Shown here in pieces: positions 41,588 to 51,284 of a stretch of DNA of 64,000 nucleotides. Below the pieces are notes generated by a model. It was given only the letters and a program-made list of their open reading frames with translations, was not told the DNA's origin and made no database searches. The stretch is from NCBI GenBank assembly GCA_900465665.1, contig UBJO01000024.1, positions 3,774 to 67,773 on the forward strand, in the 5' to 3' direction. The DNA is from Hyphomicrobiales bacterium. GTDB taxonomy: Bacteria; Pseudomonadota; Alphaproteobacteria; Rhizobiales; Rhizobiaceae. Both the position numbers and the translations under genes were made by a program. Each line of letters begins with the position of its first letter. Within the stretch, counting starts at the first letter, position 1.

Positions 41588-42670
41588 TTATTGCGCCGGC
41601 GCGTTGAAGGGGACGAATGCCCCGGAGCGCCATTGCATCAGCTGGTAAGGGTTTTGCGACAGCTCGTGGCCGGCGTCGAAGGTGATCTGGCCGAGCACGG
41701 TGTCGAAGGGCATGCCGCCGAGGTGCTGGGCGACTGGTCGCTCATCGCTTGCAGCCGCCTGCACCGCCTTGATCGCGATCTCGACCGCGGCATAGGCCGG
41801 CAGGACATAGCCTTCCGGCTCGACGCCTGCGGCGCGCAGCGCGACACCAGCGGGCGATGCATCGGCGCGGGCGGTATAATCGGGGAGCGTCACGGCCAGC
41901 ACGCCGTCGGCGAGTGGCAGCGGCTGGTCGGCTGCGCGCATTCCGTCACCGCCCATCAGGTCGAGCGCGATCTTTTCGGCCTTGGCGTCGCGGGCGATAA
42001 TCGAGACGTCGCTGCGGTCGCCGCCGATGAAGACCTTGGTCGCGCCCGCTCTCTTGAGCCGGCGAACGAGTGCAATCTGCTGCTCCTGGCCGGGGCGGTA
42101 TGTGTCGGTGAAGACAGGCTTCAGGCCGTTCTGCTCCAGCGCGTTGCGCACGGCTTCAGTGAGTTCGCGACCGTGGATCGTGCCGTCCTCGACGAGCGCG
42201 ATGGGGCTCGATGCCCAGTCGCGCAGGATAACCTCGATGATCTTCGCGGCTTCGGCGCCATCGGCGGGCGCAAGGCGAAATAGCGGCCAGCCGTTCTTCA
42301 GCGCATCTTCCATGAGAATGCGGGAGCGCACGGAGACGGTGATAGCAGGGATGTTGGCGTCCTTCAGCTTGGGGAGCGCGCCGTCCAGCGTCTGGCTGCA
42401 GAGGAAGCCGATAGCGACCTGGACTTTGGCTGCGATCAGCGCATCGGCAACGGCGCCGCCGCTATTGTCCTCGCAGGGCTCGTTGACGGTGACGATGGTG
42501 TCTCCATCCTGGCGAATCTTCGCCTCGGCGCCGGCGACGATCTCAGCGCCCAGCGGCGCGAAACTACCCGTCTGCGGGGCGACGACGCCAATCGTCACGC
42601 CGGCTGCATGGCATTCCCCGGCTGCGACAAGCAGCAGCGGCAGAAGACCTAAGCAACGCGAGATAGTCAT
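41588..42670 (-). CDS. Orphan periplasmic substrate-binding protein (LivJ type)
   Basis: A 360-residue ligand-binding protein of the branched-chain amino-acid type. It has a signal peptide (CLGLLPLLLVAAGECHA), then GVTIGVVAPQTGSFAPLG and two alternating lobes; NEPCEDNSGG and IGFLCSQT carry cysteines that could pair. No permease or ATPase gene is nearby, so its transporter is encoded elsewhere or it acts as a sensor partner. The ATG at 42670 is preferred; a TTG at 42688 is in frame. Confidence 0.87.
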   Translation of the reverse strand: MTISRCLGLLPLLLVAAGECHAAGVTIGVVAPQTGSFAPLGAEIVAGAEAKIRQDGDTIVTVNEPCEDNSGGAVADALIAAKVQVAIGFLCSQTLDGALPKLKDANIPAITVSVRSRILMEDALKNGWPLFRLAPADGAEAAKIIEVILRDWASSPIALVEDGTIHGRELTEAVRNALEQNGLKPVFTDTYRPGQEQQIALVRRLKRAGATKVFIGGDRSDVSIIARDAKAEKIALDLMGGDGMRAADQPLPLADGVLAVTLPDYTARADASPAGVALRAAGVEPEGYVLPAYAAVEIAIKAVQAAASDERPVAQHLGGMPFDTVLGQITFDAGHELSQNPYQLMQWRSGAFVPFNAPAQ

Positions 42671-42834
42671 GAAAGATGCACGCCCCAACCGTTTATTCCT
42701 GCTCTTTTATCCGTCCGGAATGGATCGTCAAAGAAAAACGCGCGGATTGGTCGCTTTTCGGCATCGGTTTGTAGAAAAGATAACCTATGACCGTCATAAT
42801 GCGCGCGAAATGCGTGTGTTCGTGGAGTGAAATT

Positions 42835-43329
42835 TTGTTGAGCAAGCAACCGATCGATCCCGGCCTTTACAGGGACGCGATGAGCCGCTTCGGCGGGCAC
42901 GTTCAGTTGGTGACGACCGCGGTCGGCGACCAGCGGCGCGGGGTGACGATCACGGCGGCCTGCTCCGTCTCGGACAGCCCGGCGACGGTGCTGGTCTGCC
43001 TCAACAACAGCAATCCGAAGAACGAGATCTTCTTCCGCAGCGGCATCTTCGCGCTGAATACGCTCGGCGCGCATCATCAGGCGCTGGCCGACGCGTTTTC
43101 CGGGCGCACGAAGATGGAAGACGGCGATCGTTTCTCGACGGGCCGCTTCGACAAGTTGGTCACCGGCGCGCCTGTGCTGATGGACGCGCTCGCCTCCTTC
43201 GATTGCCGGGTGATGGAGATCAAGGAGATGACGACGCATCACATCATCTTCGGCGAAGTCATGGCGGTGCGGTTCGACGAGGCGAAGCCGGCGCTGTTCT
43301 ACATGAACCGCGATTACTACACTCTGTAA
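42835..43329 (+). CDS. Flavin reductase family protein
   Basis: A 164-residue FMN-binding split-barrel reductase, the usual size for two-component monooxygenase partners (RutF/HpaC type). Typical segments are RDAMSRFGGHVQLVTT, VTITAACSVSDSPATVLVCLN and AGAPVL-like (TGAPVLMDALASFDC), then HHIIFGEVMAV. The start is probably TTG at 42835, seven bases after GGAG; an ATG at 42787 in frame would add 16 unlikely residues. The monooxygenase partner is not in the window. Confidence 0.82.
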   Translation: MLSKQPIDPGLYRDAMSRFGGHVQLVTTAVGDQRRGVTITAACSVSDSPATVLVCLNNSNPKNEIFFRSGIFALNTLGAHHQALADAFSGRTKMEDGDRFSTGRFDKLVTGAPVLMDALASFDCRVMEIKEMTTHHIIFGEVMAVRFDEAKPALFYMNRDYYTL

Positions 43330-43342
43330 GACGGGCACGATC

Positions 43343-43660
43343 ATGGACGCGGCCGAAATCGAAGAGATGTTTCAGGGGCTTGGTCCCGTTACGATCAAGC
43401 GCATGTTCGGCGGCAAGGGGATCTATCACCTCGGTCGGATCATCGCGCTTGAGTTTCGCGGCGACATGCTTTTGAAGGCCGATGACGTCAGTTCGCCCGC
43501 CTTCGCCGAGGCCGGCGCCAGCCAGTGGACCTATGAGGGAAAGACCGGCAAGCCGGTGAAGATGCCGTACTGGTCGATCCCCGACGACGCCTATGACGAT
43601 CCGGAGCTGATGGCGGGATGGGTGCGGCTGGCTTACGAGGCGGCGATGCGGGCGGAGTGA
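43343..43660 (+). CDS. TfoX N-terminal domain protein
   Basis: A 105-residue stand-alone TfoX/Sxy N-domain (KRMFGGKGIYHLGRIIALEF, then PKMPYWSIPDDAYDDPE-like C-terminal region, here KMPYWSIPDDAYDD). In gammaproteobacteria TfoX is a competence regulator, but such short rhizobial copies have unknown roles. It starts 13 bases after the flavin reductase stop, so is likely co-transcribed. It converges on the NUDIX gene. Confidence 0.85.
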   Translation: MDAAEIEEMFQGLGPVTIKRMFGGKGIYHLGRIIALEFRGDMLLKADDVSSPAFAEAGASQWTYEGKTGKPVKMPYWSIPDDAYDDPELMAGWVRLAYEAAMRAE

Positions 43661-43685
43661 CCGGCCGCGCTTTCCAAATGCAATT

Positions 43686-44105
43686 CTAGAACTGTTCCGG
43701 GCCGAGATGGCCGATGGCGGCCGCAGCAAAGGCTGAGAGCGGTTGCGGCAGATCGTTGCGCGCGAACCAGCCGAAGTCCGACAGCTTGTCGGGCTCGGTC
43801 AATGCAGGCTCACCGGTATAGTCTTCTGCGATATAGAGAAGCGAGATCCAGTGCTGGCGGTCGGCGTCGCTGATCACCTCGGTCTGGCCGAGAAGGCTGA
43901 CATGGCCGATTTCAAGGCCGCTTTCTTCCTCGGCCTCGCGTTTTGCCGCCTGTTCGGCCGGCTCCATATGATCCACCTTGCCGCCCACAATGCTCCAGTG
44001 GCCGGCTTCGGGCGCCTTGACGCGCTTGTAGAGGAGGATCTTTCTGTGGCGCAGGATTACCAATCCTACGCCGAGACCCGGAAAATCAATGCCGGGGCTG
44101 CCCAT
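43686..44105 (-). CDS. NUDIX hydrolase
   Basis: A 139-residue single-domain NUDIX protein. The full box (G-x5-E-x7-RE-x2-EE-x-G) lies at about residues 42-64 (GGKVDHMEPA through EESGL), preceded by LLYKRVKAPEAGHWSIV. These features resemble dCTP/dATP or CTP pyrophosphohydrolases; the substrate is unproven. Its start is four bases after the helicase stop, so the two are one transcript. Confidence 0.92.
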   Translation of the reverse strand: MGSPGIDFPGLGVGLVILRHRKILLYKRVKAPEAGHWSIVGGKVDHMEPAEQAAKREAEEESGLEIGHVSLLGQTEVISDADRQHWISLLYIAEDYTGEPALTEPDKLSDFGWFARNDLPQPLSAFAAAAIGHLGPEQF

Positions 44106-44109
44106 GCTA

Positions 44110-45684
44110 TCAGATCTTGGCGTTTGCCGTGATCAGCATGAAGGCGGGGATGTCGTCGCCGAAGCCAACTGGCGTCGGGCCGTCATCATGGTCGCGGTAG
44201 CGGCGGCGGTCACGATTGTCGTCGTTAGCCGGATAAGGGCGGCGGTCGCGCGCGTTGTTGTTCTGCCTGTTGTTTTCTGCTTTGCGCTCTTGCTTCACGC
44301 TTTCGACCCTTGCTGGTGCGGCTTGTACCGGTGCGGCTGCTGTTTCGATCGTCTCGACGCCATTATCCTCGGCGGCGATATCAGATTTATGACCCGAACG
44401 ATTTCTGCCGCGGCCACGGTCCTTATCCCGCTCACGGCCGCCCTTGCGACGCGAGCGATCGTCGTCACGGCTCGGCTCGGCCGGCGGCAACGACGAGAGA
44501 TCGCCATTGTGCCATTCGATCTTCTCACCGATCAGCTTTTCGATCGCGTCGGTGAACTTCTGGTCGCGGCTGGTGACGATGGTAAAAGCAGAGCCTGCAC
44601 GGCCTGCGCGGCCGGTACGGCCGATGCGATGCACGTAGTCATCCGCGTGGATGGGCACATCGAAATTGAAGACGTGACTGACATCGGGGATGTCGAGACC
44701 ACGAGCTGCGACGTCGGAAGCCACCAGAAGCTGGAGCTGGCCGTCGCGGAAATTCTGCAGCATGGTCGTGCGCGAACGCTGATCCATGTCGCCATGCAGC
44801 GCGCCGACGGAGAAGCCGTGGCGTTCCAGCGAGCGGAACAGATCGGCGACGTCCTTCTTGCGGTTGCAGAAGATGATGGCGTTCTTCAGCTCTTCCTGGG
44901 CACGGATGAGGTCGCGCAGCGTCGAACGCTTTTCGTAATCCTTGCCATGCGCCGCGACGAAGCGCTGCGTGATGGTCTTGGATGCGGAAGCGGGCTTGGC
45001 GACTTCGACGCGTTCCGGGTTCTGAAGGAAGCGGTCGGCCAGCTTCTGGATTTCCGGCGGCATGGTGGCCGAGAAGAACAGCGTCTGGCGGGTGAACGGG
45101 ATCATCTTGGCGATGCGTTCGATATCGGGAATGAAGCCCATGTCGAGCATGCGGTCGGCTTCATCGATGACGAAGATTTCGACGCCGCTCATCAGCAGCT
45201 TGCCGCGCTCGAAATGGTCAAGCAGGCGGCCTGGGGTGCAGATGAGGACATCGGCGCCACGCTCGAGCTTGCGATCCTGCTCTTCGAACGAAACGCCGCC
45301 GATCAGAAGCGCGACATTGAGGCGGTGGTTCTTGCCGTATTTCTCGAAGTTCTCAGCCACCTGGGCGGCGAGTTCGCGGGTCGGCTCGAGGATTAGCGTG
45401 CGCGGCATGCGAGCGCGGGCGCGGCCCTTTTCCAGCAGCGACAGCATCGGCAGAACGAAGGAGGCGGTCTTGCCGGTGCCCGTCTGTGCGATGCCGCAAA
45501 TGTCGCGGCGCTGAAGCGCAAACGGAATCGCGCCAGCCTGAATAGGTGTTGGCACCGTGTAGCCCGCGTCGGTGACAGCGGAAAGCACTTTTTGGCTCAA
45601 GCCAAGATCAGCAAATGTCGTCAAAGGGAAAACTGTTTCCGTTCCGGTTCGGCCAGGCTCAGGCTTGAGTCGGCGGGATTGCAT
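44110..45684 (-). CDS. DEAD-box RNA helicase (RhlE type)
   Basis: A 524-residue ATP-dependent RNA helicase. Motif I AQTGTGKT is at 66-73; PTRELAAQ, TPGRLLDH, VIDEADRMLD, SATMPPE and HRIGRTGRAGR follow. The basic, low-complexity tail (about residues 375-510) is rich in Arg, Asp and Asn, typical of RhlE-like helicases active in cold or ribosome work. The start is uncertain: an ATG at 45684 is used, with a GTG at 45702 possible. It is followed directly by the NUDIX gene. Confidence 0.95.
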   Translation of the reverse strand: MQSRRLKPEPGRTGTETVFPLTTFADLGLSQKVLSAVTDAGYTVPTPIQAGAIPFALQRRDICGIAQTGTGKTASFVLPMLSLLEKGRARARMPRTLILEPTRELAAQVAENFEKYGKNHRLNVALLIGGVSFEEQDRKLERGADVLICTPGRLLDHFERGKLLMSGVEIFVIDEADRMLDMGFIPDIERIAKMIPFTRQTLFFSATMPPEIQKLADRFLQNPERVEVAKPASASKTITQRFVAAHGKDYEKRSTLRDLIRAQEELKNAIIFCNRKKDVADLFRSLERHGFSVGALHGDMDQRSRTTMLQNFRDGQLQLLVASDVAARGLDIPDVSHVFNFDVPIHADDYVHRIGRTGRAGRAGSAFTIVTSRDQKFTDAIEKLIGEKIEWHNGDLSSLPPAEPSRDDDRSRRKGGRERDKDRGRGRNRSGHKSDIAAEDNGVETIETAAAPVQAAPARVESVKQERKAENNRQNNNARDRRPYPANDDNRDRRRYRDHDDGPTPVGFGDDIPAFMLITANAKI

Positions 45685-45782
45685 GCCGCAATGCAGCGCC
45701 ACATAGGCTGAAACGGTTGAGAAGTCAAGGAACCGGCGCGGTCTCAGGGTTGTTGAGGTAAAACCACCGTTAGCGGGATCGT

Positions 45783-47090
45783 TCAGTTTATATAGCTGGC
45801 GAGTTTCGTGCCGGCGCTGATGAAGTAGATCGGGTCGACAGCACGCCCATTCTGGCGCACTTCGTAATGCAGATGCGTGCCCGTGGAGCGGCCGGTGCTG
45901 CCGGCGAGACCGATCGTATCCTCACGGCCGACTGTGTCGCCGACCTTGACCAGAATTTCGGACATGTGGCCGTAGCGGGTGGAGATGCCGTTGCCGTGGT
46001 CGATCTCGACCATGTTGCCATAACCGCCGGTCCAGCCGGCCGTGACCACCTTGCCGGGCGCGGTCGGGCGGACCTTTTCGCCGGGTGCGAAGCGGAAATC
46101 GACGCCGGAATGCAGTGCCAGCCGGCCGATGAAGGGATCGCGGCGGTTGCCGAAGGGACTGGTGATTTCCTTGCCGATGGCGGGGTTCTGGAAGGGAAGC
46201 GACGAGGCGGTGTTGCGCACGGTTTCAAGCCGGGTGAGGGCGGTGTCGAGCTGTGCCAGCGAATTGTCGAAGTCGTCGCCGCTCTCGGGCTCGACATAGG
46301 GGCCGCCGACGGCGCTGTCCGCGTCCGGCTTGACGCTCGCCGTCTCCGCGGGGACGCGGATCTGGAAACGGGTCAGCACGTTGGAGATCGCAGCCGACGC
46401 GTCCGTTGCATCCGTCGTCAGCTGGCTGACGCGATCGCGCTGGCGCTGCTCAATCCCCTTGAGGGAGAGCGTCACCTTGGAGAAGACGCGGTCGGCGCGG
46501 TCGCCCATGGTTTCGCGGGCCGGCACGTAGGAGAGCGTCGAGTTGTCTGGCGTCACGTCAGCCGGCGTTGCGTCGCCGGCGAGTTGCCGCTCGATCGCCT
46601 GCATGGCGGCGGGCAGCTCGGCGCGCTTACCTTTGGTCTCAGGCGCATAGGCGGAGGCGGGCGTTTCGGTCTTGGCGTCGAGGCCGGAACTTTCTGCGCG
46701 GTCGAGCAACTGGCCGAGCTTGCCGCGGCGCGAGGTCAGCGCCTGCTGCTGCTCCATCAGCTTGTCGACCTTGTCTTCCACCACCTGCTGGTCGAGCAGC
46801 TGGCGGGAGGTGACGCGATCGACCTGGGCGCGCAGTGCCGCGATGCGATCCTCGTAGTCATGCTGCATGCGCGCCTGGCGCGCCATGGTTGCGCCGATCA
46901 GGTCGTCGCGGAGCACGAGATAGGAGGTGGCGAGCAGGTAGCCGATGGCGAAAACGCCGACGAAGCAGACCGCGATTGCCGCCATCCACGGCTTGACGGT
47001 CAGGTGACGAACCCGATCGCCGCTGGCAAGGATCAGGATATGTTCCTGTTTTTGCTTGCCGAATACGCCGTTCTGCTGTGTGTGCGCCAC
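45783..47090 (-). CDS. M23 metallopeptidase with coiled coil, cell-wall hydrolase or activator
   Basis: A 435-residue bitopic protein. A transmembrane segment is near residues 36-60 (WMAAIAVCFVGVFAIGYLLA), followed by a long charged coiled-coil region to about 300. The C-terminal LytM/M23 domain keeps the zinc motifs: HSGVDF (HxxxD) and THLHYEV (HxH), so the peptidase is probably active. Such proteins shape or split peptidoglycan. Start GTG at 47090 with GGGAGAG upstream. It is followed by the DEAD-box gene about 100 bases away. Confidence 0.93.
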   Translation of the reverse strand: MAHTQQNGVFGKQKQEHILILASGDRVRHLTVKPWMAAIAVCFVGVFAIGYLLATSYLVLRDDLIGATMARQARMQHDYEDRIAALRAQVDRVTSRQLLDQQVVEDKVDKLMEQQQALTSRRGKLGQLLDRAESSGLDAKTETPASAYAPETKGKRAELPAAMQAIERQLAGDATPADVTPDNSTLSYVPARETMGDRADRVFSKVTLSLKGIEQRQRDRVSQLTTDATDASAAISNVLTRFQIRVPAETASVKPDADSAVGGPYVEPESGDDFDNSLAQLDTALTRLETVRNTASSLPFQNPAIGKEITSPFGNRRDPFIGRLALHSGVDFRFAPGEKVRPTAPGKVVTAGWTGGYGNMVEIDHGNGISTRYGHMSEILVKVGDTVGREDTIGLAGSTGRSTGTHLHYEVRQNGRAVDPIYFISAGTKLASYIN

Positions 47091-47215
47091 GGAGACTCTC
47101 CCAACTCACGGACCTGCCTGAATTGGGTCGATTACACACTGTTAAGGTTAATAAAGCCTTAGATTTGGCCTTATTCAACGCATGGGCGAATTCTTGGAGT
47201 TTACTCTCGCTACAC

Positions 47216-47689
47216 TCAAGGGGCGAGATTCTTGACCGCCGTCAGCACGGTTTCGGCGTGTCCGGCGACCTTGACCTTCTGCCAGATCGTGGCGATCGTA
47301 CCGTCAGGACGGATCAGGAATGTCGTGCGCTCGACGCCCATATACGTGCGGCCGTACATGCTCTTCTGCTTCCAGACGCCATAGGCCTCCAGCGTAGTCT
47401 TTTCTTCATCGGCCGCAAGCGTCACGCCGAGCTTGTGCTTCTTGATGAAGCGGTCATGGCAGGCGGCCGAATCCGGCGACATGCCGATGACAGCGGCGCC
47501 GGCTTGTTCGAACTCGTCGGCAAGGGCGGTGAAGGCAATCGATTCGGTCGTGCAGCCGGATGTGTCGTCCTTCGGATAAAAGAAAAGAACCAATGCCTTG
47601 CCGCGGAAATCCGTCAGCTTCACGCGTCCGCCGCCATCGCGCGGGAGATCGAAGTCGGGCGCGCTGGAGCCGATGCTGAGTTCCGCCAT
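47216..47689 (-). CDS. bcp: Peroxiredoxin Bcp/PrxQ
   Basis: A 157-residue thioredoxin-fold peroxidase that reduces alkyl hydroperoxides. The peroxidatic Cys is in KDDTSGCTTESIAF. The resolving Cys five residues on, present in E. coli-like Bcp, is missing here (Phe). A later Cys in SAACHDRF could act instead, or the enzyme may be of 1-Cys type. The ATG at 47689 follows AAAGG. Divergent from the AsmA-like gene, with a palindrome between. Confidence 0.94.
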   Translation of the reverse strand: MAELSIGSSAPDFDLPRDGGGRVKLTDFRGKALVLFFYPKDDTSGCTTESIAFTALADEFEQAGAAVIGMSPDSAACHDRFIKKHKLGVTLAADEEKTTLEAYGVWKQKSMYGRTYMGVERTTFLIRPDGTIATIWQKVKVAGHAETVLTAVKNLAP

Positions 47690-47725
47690 GGGGAAACCTT
47701 TCTTTTGCCGGGTTTGTGGATAAGA

Positions 47726-47759
47726 GGTGATTTGCCAGATATATATTGGACAAATCACC
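47726..47759. promoter_or_regulatory. Large palindrome between bcp and the AsmA-like gene
   Basis: GGTGATTTG at 47726-47734 is exactly complemented by CAAATCACC at 47751-47759, with inner CCA and TGG also pairing around an AT-rich centre (GATATATATT). It lies in the divergent promoter region and is a plausible operator for one or both genes. The regulator is unknown. Confidence 0.55.
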
Positions 47760-47807
47760 GTCCAGCCAGTCTGGTCCAATCACAGAACAGGGAGACAGGC
47801 GAGGCGC

Positions 47808-50800
47808 ATGTCGGCGATCCGCGGCGAGAAGGTTAGATTCCGCAAGAAAGATATCGTCGCGCTGCACGATCTTCCCTCGGCGCGAACGGAAGATCCGCTG
47901 ATCGTGCATTGCCCGCCGACGCGCTCGCGCATGCGCCGGACCGCGGGGCTTGCCGGCGGCTGCATCGGCGTGCTGATCTTCATCATCGCCGCCATCATCT
48001 TCACGGTCGAAAGCGGCATTTTCGACGAGCCCTTGTCGCGGCAGGCGCAATCGGCGCTGAATTCGGCGATCGGGCCGCGCTACCGGGCCGAGGTCGGCTC
48101 CACGGTCATTCGCTTCACCTCCAACATGCGGCTGGCGCTCGAGGCGCGCGACGTCAACCTGATCGACGAGAAGAGCGGCCAGCACATGTCGACCACAGGC
48201 GCCATGCGCATGGCGCTCGATCCGCTGCAGCTTTTCCGGGGACGCATCGCGATCGCGCAGGTGGAAGCGCAGGATATCGCGCTCGACACCGCGCTTCTGC
48301 CCTCCGGCGATCCGGTCAAGCTTGATAATCTCAGGATCGACCAGATCCCGGCGGCGATGGATAAGGCCTTCGAGCAGCTGGATATTCTCGACGGTTTCGT
48401 CGATCGCGGCGGCACCAAGTCGATCAAGCTTGAGGGGCTCGACATCAAGCTTGCGGATACCGACAACGGGCCGCTTTCCATCGTCGTCAACAGCCTGGTC
48501 TTCTCCAGGAACGCTCAGAGCGCACTACAGCTCGACGGCGAGGTCGCGATCAACGGCCGCGTCACGACGCTGCATATCGGCACCGAAAAGACCGATGGCC
48601 GCACGTCGCGGCTGACGGGTGAACTTGCCGGCGCCGACCTTGCGCCGTTCACCCTCAAGCGCAATGCGATCGGCGAAATCCGCCAGGGCGTCGACAGTCT
48701 CGCCGATACGATCATTTCAGCGGAGCGCGGCGGAGAGACGTCCAAGCCGTCGCTTGCCGCTACCGTCAATCTGCAGCCCGGCAATTTCTACATGGACGGC
48801 GAGGCGCAGCCGCTGACCGGCGGGCGGGTCAATCTCGCCTATGATTTCACCAAGCAATCGCTTGAGATCGCGCGCTCGCAGCTGCAGTTCGGGCCGACGA
48901 TCGTGCCCTTCAACGGCGCGCTGATCGACCTCGACAAGATCGACCCGACCGCCGAAAAGGGTTTTGGCATCGATCTGCTCGTCAGCGGCGGTACAGCGGC
49001 GCCTGTTACATCAGGCGAGCAGCCGCTGGCCTTCGATATCCAGGCAACCGGCCGCTATTTCGTCGGCGCCCGCGAATTGCAATTCCCCAACATGGCGGTG
49101 TCGAGCCCGGCCGGATCGCTCTACGGCTCGCTGCATGTCCGCTTCGGCGGCAAATCGCCCGAGATCAGTTTTTCCGGCCAGTCGCAGCAGCTGCAGACCA
49201 CTGCGGTGAAGCAGCTCTGGCCGTTCTGGATGGCGTCGAAGGGGCGCGAGTGGGTGGAGCGCAATCTCTATGGCGGCGTGGTCAGCAATGCGTCGATCGA
49301 TGTCTTCATTCCCTTCGACCGGCTGGAAGAGGCTATCGGCAAGGGGCTGAAGCTGGACGAGAACCAGATCAAGATCGCCTTCGACATTGCCGGCACCCGC
49401 ATGAACGTCACCGGTGACATCCCGCCGATCCGCGACACCAGCGCGCATTTCCAGCTGGCTGGGCCGAAGGCGACGATCTCGATCAAGAGCGGCAAGTCGT
49501 TCTTCCCATCGGGGCGCACCGTCGATGTTGGCGAGGGCACCTTCATCCTGCCGTCGACCTATGAGAAGCCGCTGATGGCGGAGCTTAACCTGCCGATCTC
49601 GGGTGCGGCCGACGCGATCGGCGAGTTGCTGACCTTCAAGCCCATCCAGGTGCTGCAGCGGGCCGGCTTCGTGCCCGAGGACCTGAAGGGCAATGTGAAA
49701 GCCTTGGTACAGGCGCGGATCGGGCTGATCGCCTCGCAAAACCCGCCGCCGGTCGAATGGAAGGCGACGCTGCAGCTGCAGGATCTCGACGTCGCCAAGG
49801 CGATATCGGGGCGCAAGATCACCAATCTCGACGGCGTTCTAACCGCCGATCCGAAGCAGGTGGTTCTCGACGGCAAGGGCGACATCGACGGCGTTCCGGC
49901 GACCATCAAGCTGGTCGAGCCGACCGACAAGTCCTCCGACATCCAGCCGCAGCAAAGCGTGACGGCGACGCTCAGCAACGATCAGCGCGAGAAGATCCTG
50001 CCGGGTCTCTCCGATATCATCGATGGCCCGATCAGCGTCGAGCTCGACCGTATCGACAAGGATCGCCAGTCCGTCTCGCTCGATCTCGGCAAGGCGCGGC
50101 TCGATCTGCCCTGGATCGGCTGGTCCAAGGGGAGCGGCATCGGCGCCACCGCCGATTTCGAGATTTCCGGCCCCGACGACAATCTGCAGATCAAGAATTT
50201 CGTGCTGAAGGGCGATGGATTTGGTGCTACCGGCGCCCTGTCGCTCAGCAAGGGCAATCTGCAGAAGGCGGATTTCGACAGCGTGAAACTGTCGTCGCTC
50301 GACAATTTCGCGATCTCGCTTCGTCGTTCGAAGGGCGGCATGGACGTTTCGGTCTCTGGCAGCAGCGCCGACGTGCGTCCGGTGCTGGCGCGGATCAAAT
50401 CGGGCAGCGGCGACAAGGGTGATGGTTTGTCGAAGAGCGACAGCAGCATTTCGCTGAAGGGCAAGCTCGACACGGTCGTCGGCTTCAACGACGAAAAACT
50501 GCAGAATGTGCAGATCAATTATGCGGCCCAAGGCAGCCGCATTCAGTCGGTCAGTCTGTCCGGCGTCACCGGGAGCGGCGAAGCGGTCGTCGCGCGGACG
50601 CAAGGCGGCGGTGTCATCAACATCACCAGCGGCGACGCCGGCGCCGTCTCGCGCTTCGCCGACCTCTACCAGCACATGCGCGGCGGCCTGCTCAACCTTG
50701 CCATCCGGCTCGGCGCCGGCGACGACTGGGACGGCTCGGTCGACGTGCGCCGCTTCTCGATCGTCAACGAGCAGCGCCTGCATTCGATCGTCTCGACGCC

Positions 50801-51206
50801 CGTCGGCCAGGAACAACGCAGCCTGAACGCGGCCGTCAAGCGCGACATCGACACATCGGCGCAACGGTTCCAGCGCGGCTTCGCGCGCATCTTTTCAAGA
50901 GATGGAGTCGTCAGCATCGAGAACGGCGTGGTGCGCGGCGATCAGGTCGGCGCGGTGTTCCAGGGCGCGCTGCGCGACGTTCGCGGCAACATGGACATGA
51001 ACGGCACCTTCATGCCTGCCTACGGCCTGAACCGCCTCTTCGCCGAACTGCCGATCATTGGGATCATCCTCGGCAACGGCACCGACCGCGGTCTGATCGG
51101 AATCACCTTCAAGCTGACAGGCAAACTCGACGCGCCGAATCTGACGATCAACCCGCTGTCGATCATCGCGCCCGGGGTGTTCCGGAATATTTTCGAGTTT
51201 CAGTGA
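47808..51206 (+). CDS. Giant AsmA/YhdP-like envelope protein
   Basis: An 1132-residue protein with one N-terminal membrane segment (residues about 46-67) and a huge, beta-rich periplasmic part. The C-terminal section (about 800-1132) resembles the AsmA-type domain, ending FKLTGKLDAPNLTINPLSI. The architecture matches YhdP/TamB-like lipid-transfer proteins that carry phospholipids between the inner and outer membranes. The ATG at 47808 is chosen because upstream sequence covers the palindrome region. It converges with tyrS across a repeat-rich spacer. Confidence 0.85.
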   Translation: MSAIRGEKVRFRKKDIVALHDLPSARTEDPLIVHCPPTRSRMRRTAGLAGGCIGVLIFIIAAIIFTVESGIFDEPLSRQAQSALNSAIGPRYRAEVGSTVIRFTSNMRLALEARDVNLIDEKSGQHMSTTGAMRMALDPLQLFRGRIAIAQVEAQDIALDTALLPSGDPVKLDNLRIDQIPAAMDKAFEQLDILDGFVDRGGTKSIKLEGLDIKLADTDNGPLSIVVNSLVFSRNAQSALQLDGEVAINGRVTTLHIGTEKTDGRTSRLTGELAGADLAPFTLKRNAIGEIRQGVDSLADTIISAERGGETSKPSLAATVNLQPGNFYMDGEAQPLTGGRVNLAYDFTKQSLEIARSQLQFGPTIVPFNGALIDLDKIDPTAEKGFGIDLLVSGGTAAPVTSGEQPLAFDIQATGRYFVGARELQFPNMAVSSPAGSLYGSLHVRFGGKSPEISFSGQSQQLQTTAVKQLWPFWMASKGREWVERNLYGGVVSNASIDVFIPFDRLEEAIGKGLKLDENQIKIAFDIAGTRMNVTGDIPPIRDTSAHFQLAGPKATISIKSGKSFFPSGRTVDVGEGTFILPSTYEKPLMAELNLPISGAADAIGELLTFKPIQVLQRAGFVPEDLKGNVKALVQARIGLIASQNPPPVEWKATLQLQDLDVAKAISGRKITNLDGVLTADPKQVVLDGKGDIDGVPATIKLVEPTDKSSDIQPQQSVTATLSNDQREKILPGLSDIIDGPISVELDRIDKDRQSVSLDLGKARLDLPWIGWSKGSGIGATADFEISGPDDNLQIKNFVLKGDGFGATGALSLSKGNLQKADFDSVKLSSLDNFAISLRRSKGGMDVSVSGSSADVRPVLARIKSGSGDKGDGLSKSDSSISLKGKLDTVVGFNDEKLQNVQINYAAQGSRIQSVSLSGVTGSGEAVVARTQGGGVINITSGDAGAVSRFADLYQHMRGGLLNLAIRLGAGDDWDGSVDVRRFSIVNEQRLHSIVSTPVGQEQRSLNAAVKRDIDTSAQRFQRGFARIFSRDGVVSIENGVVRGDQVGAVFQGALRDVRGNMDMNGTFMPAYGLNRLFAELPIIGIILGNGTDRGLIGITFKLTGKLDAPNLTINPLSIIAPGVFRNIFEFQ

Positions 51207-51284
51207 GGTGGGGCCGAGGCGTGCGGGCGTCGGGAGTGACTGTCGCTAACTCATTGAAGCGACGGGGTTTTTTCACTTTCGACG

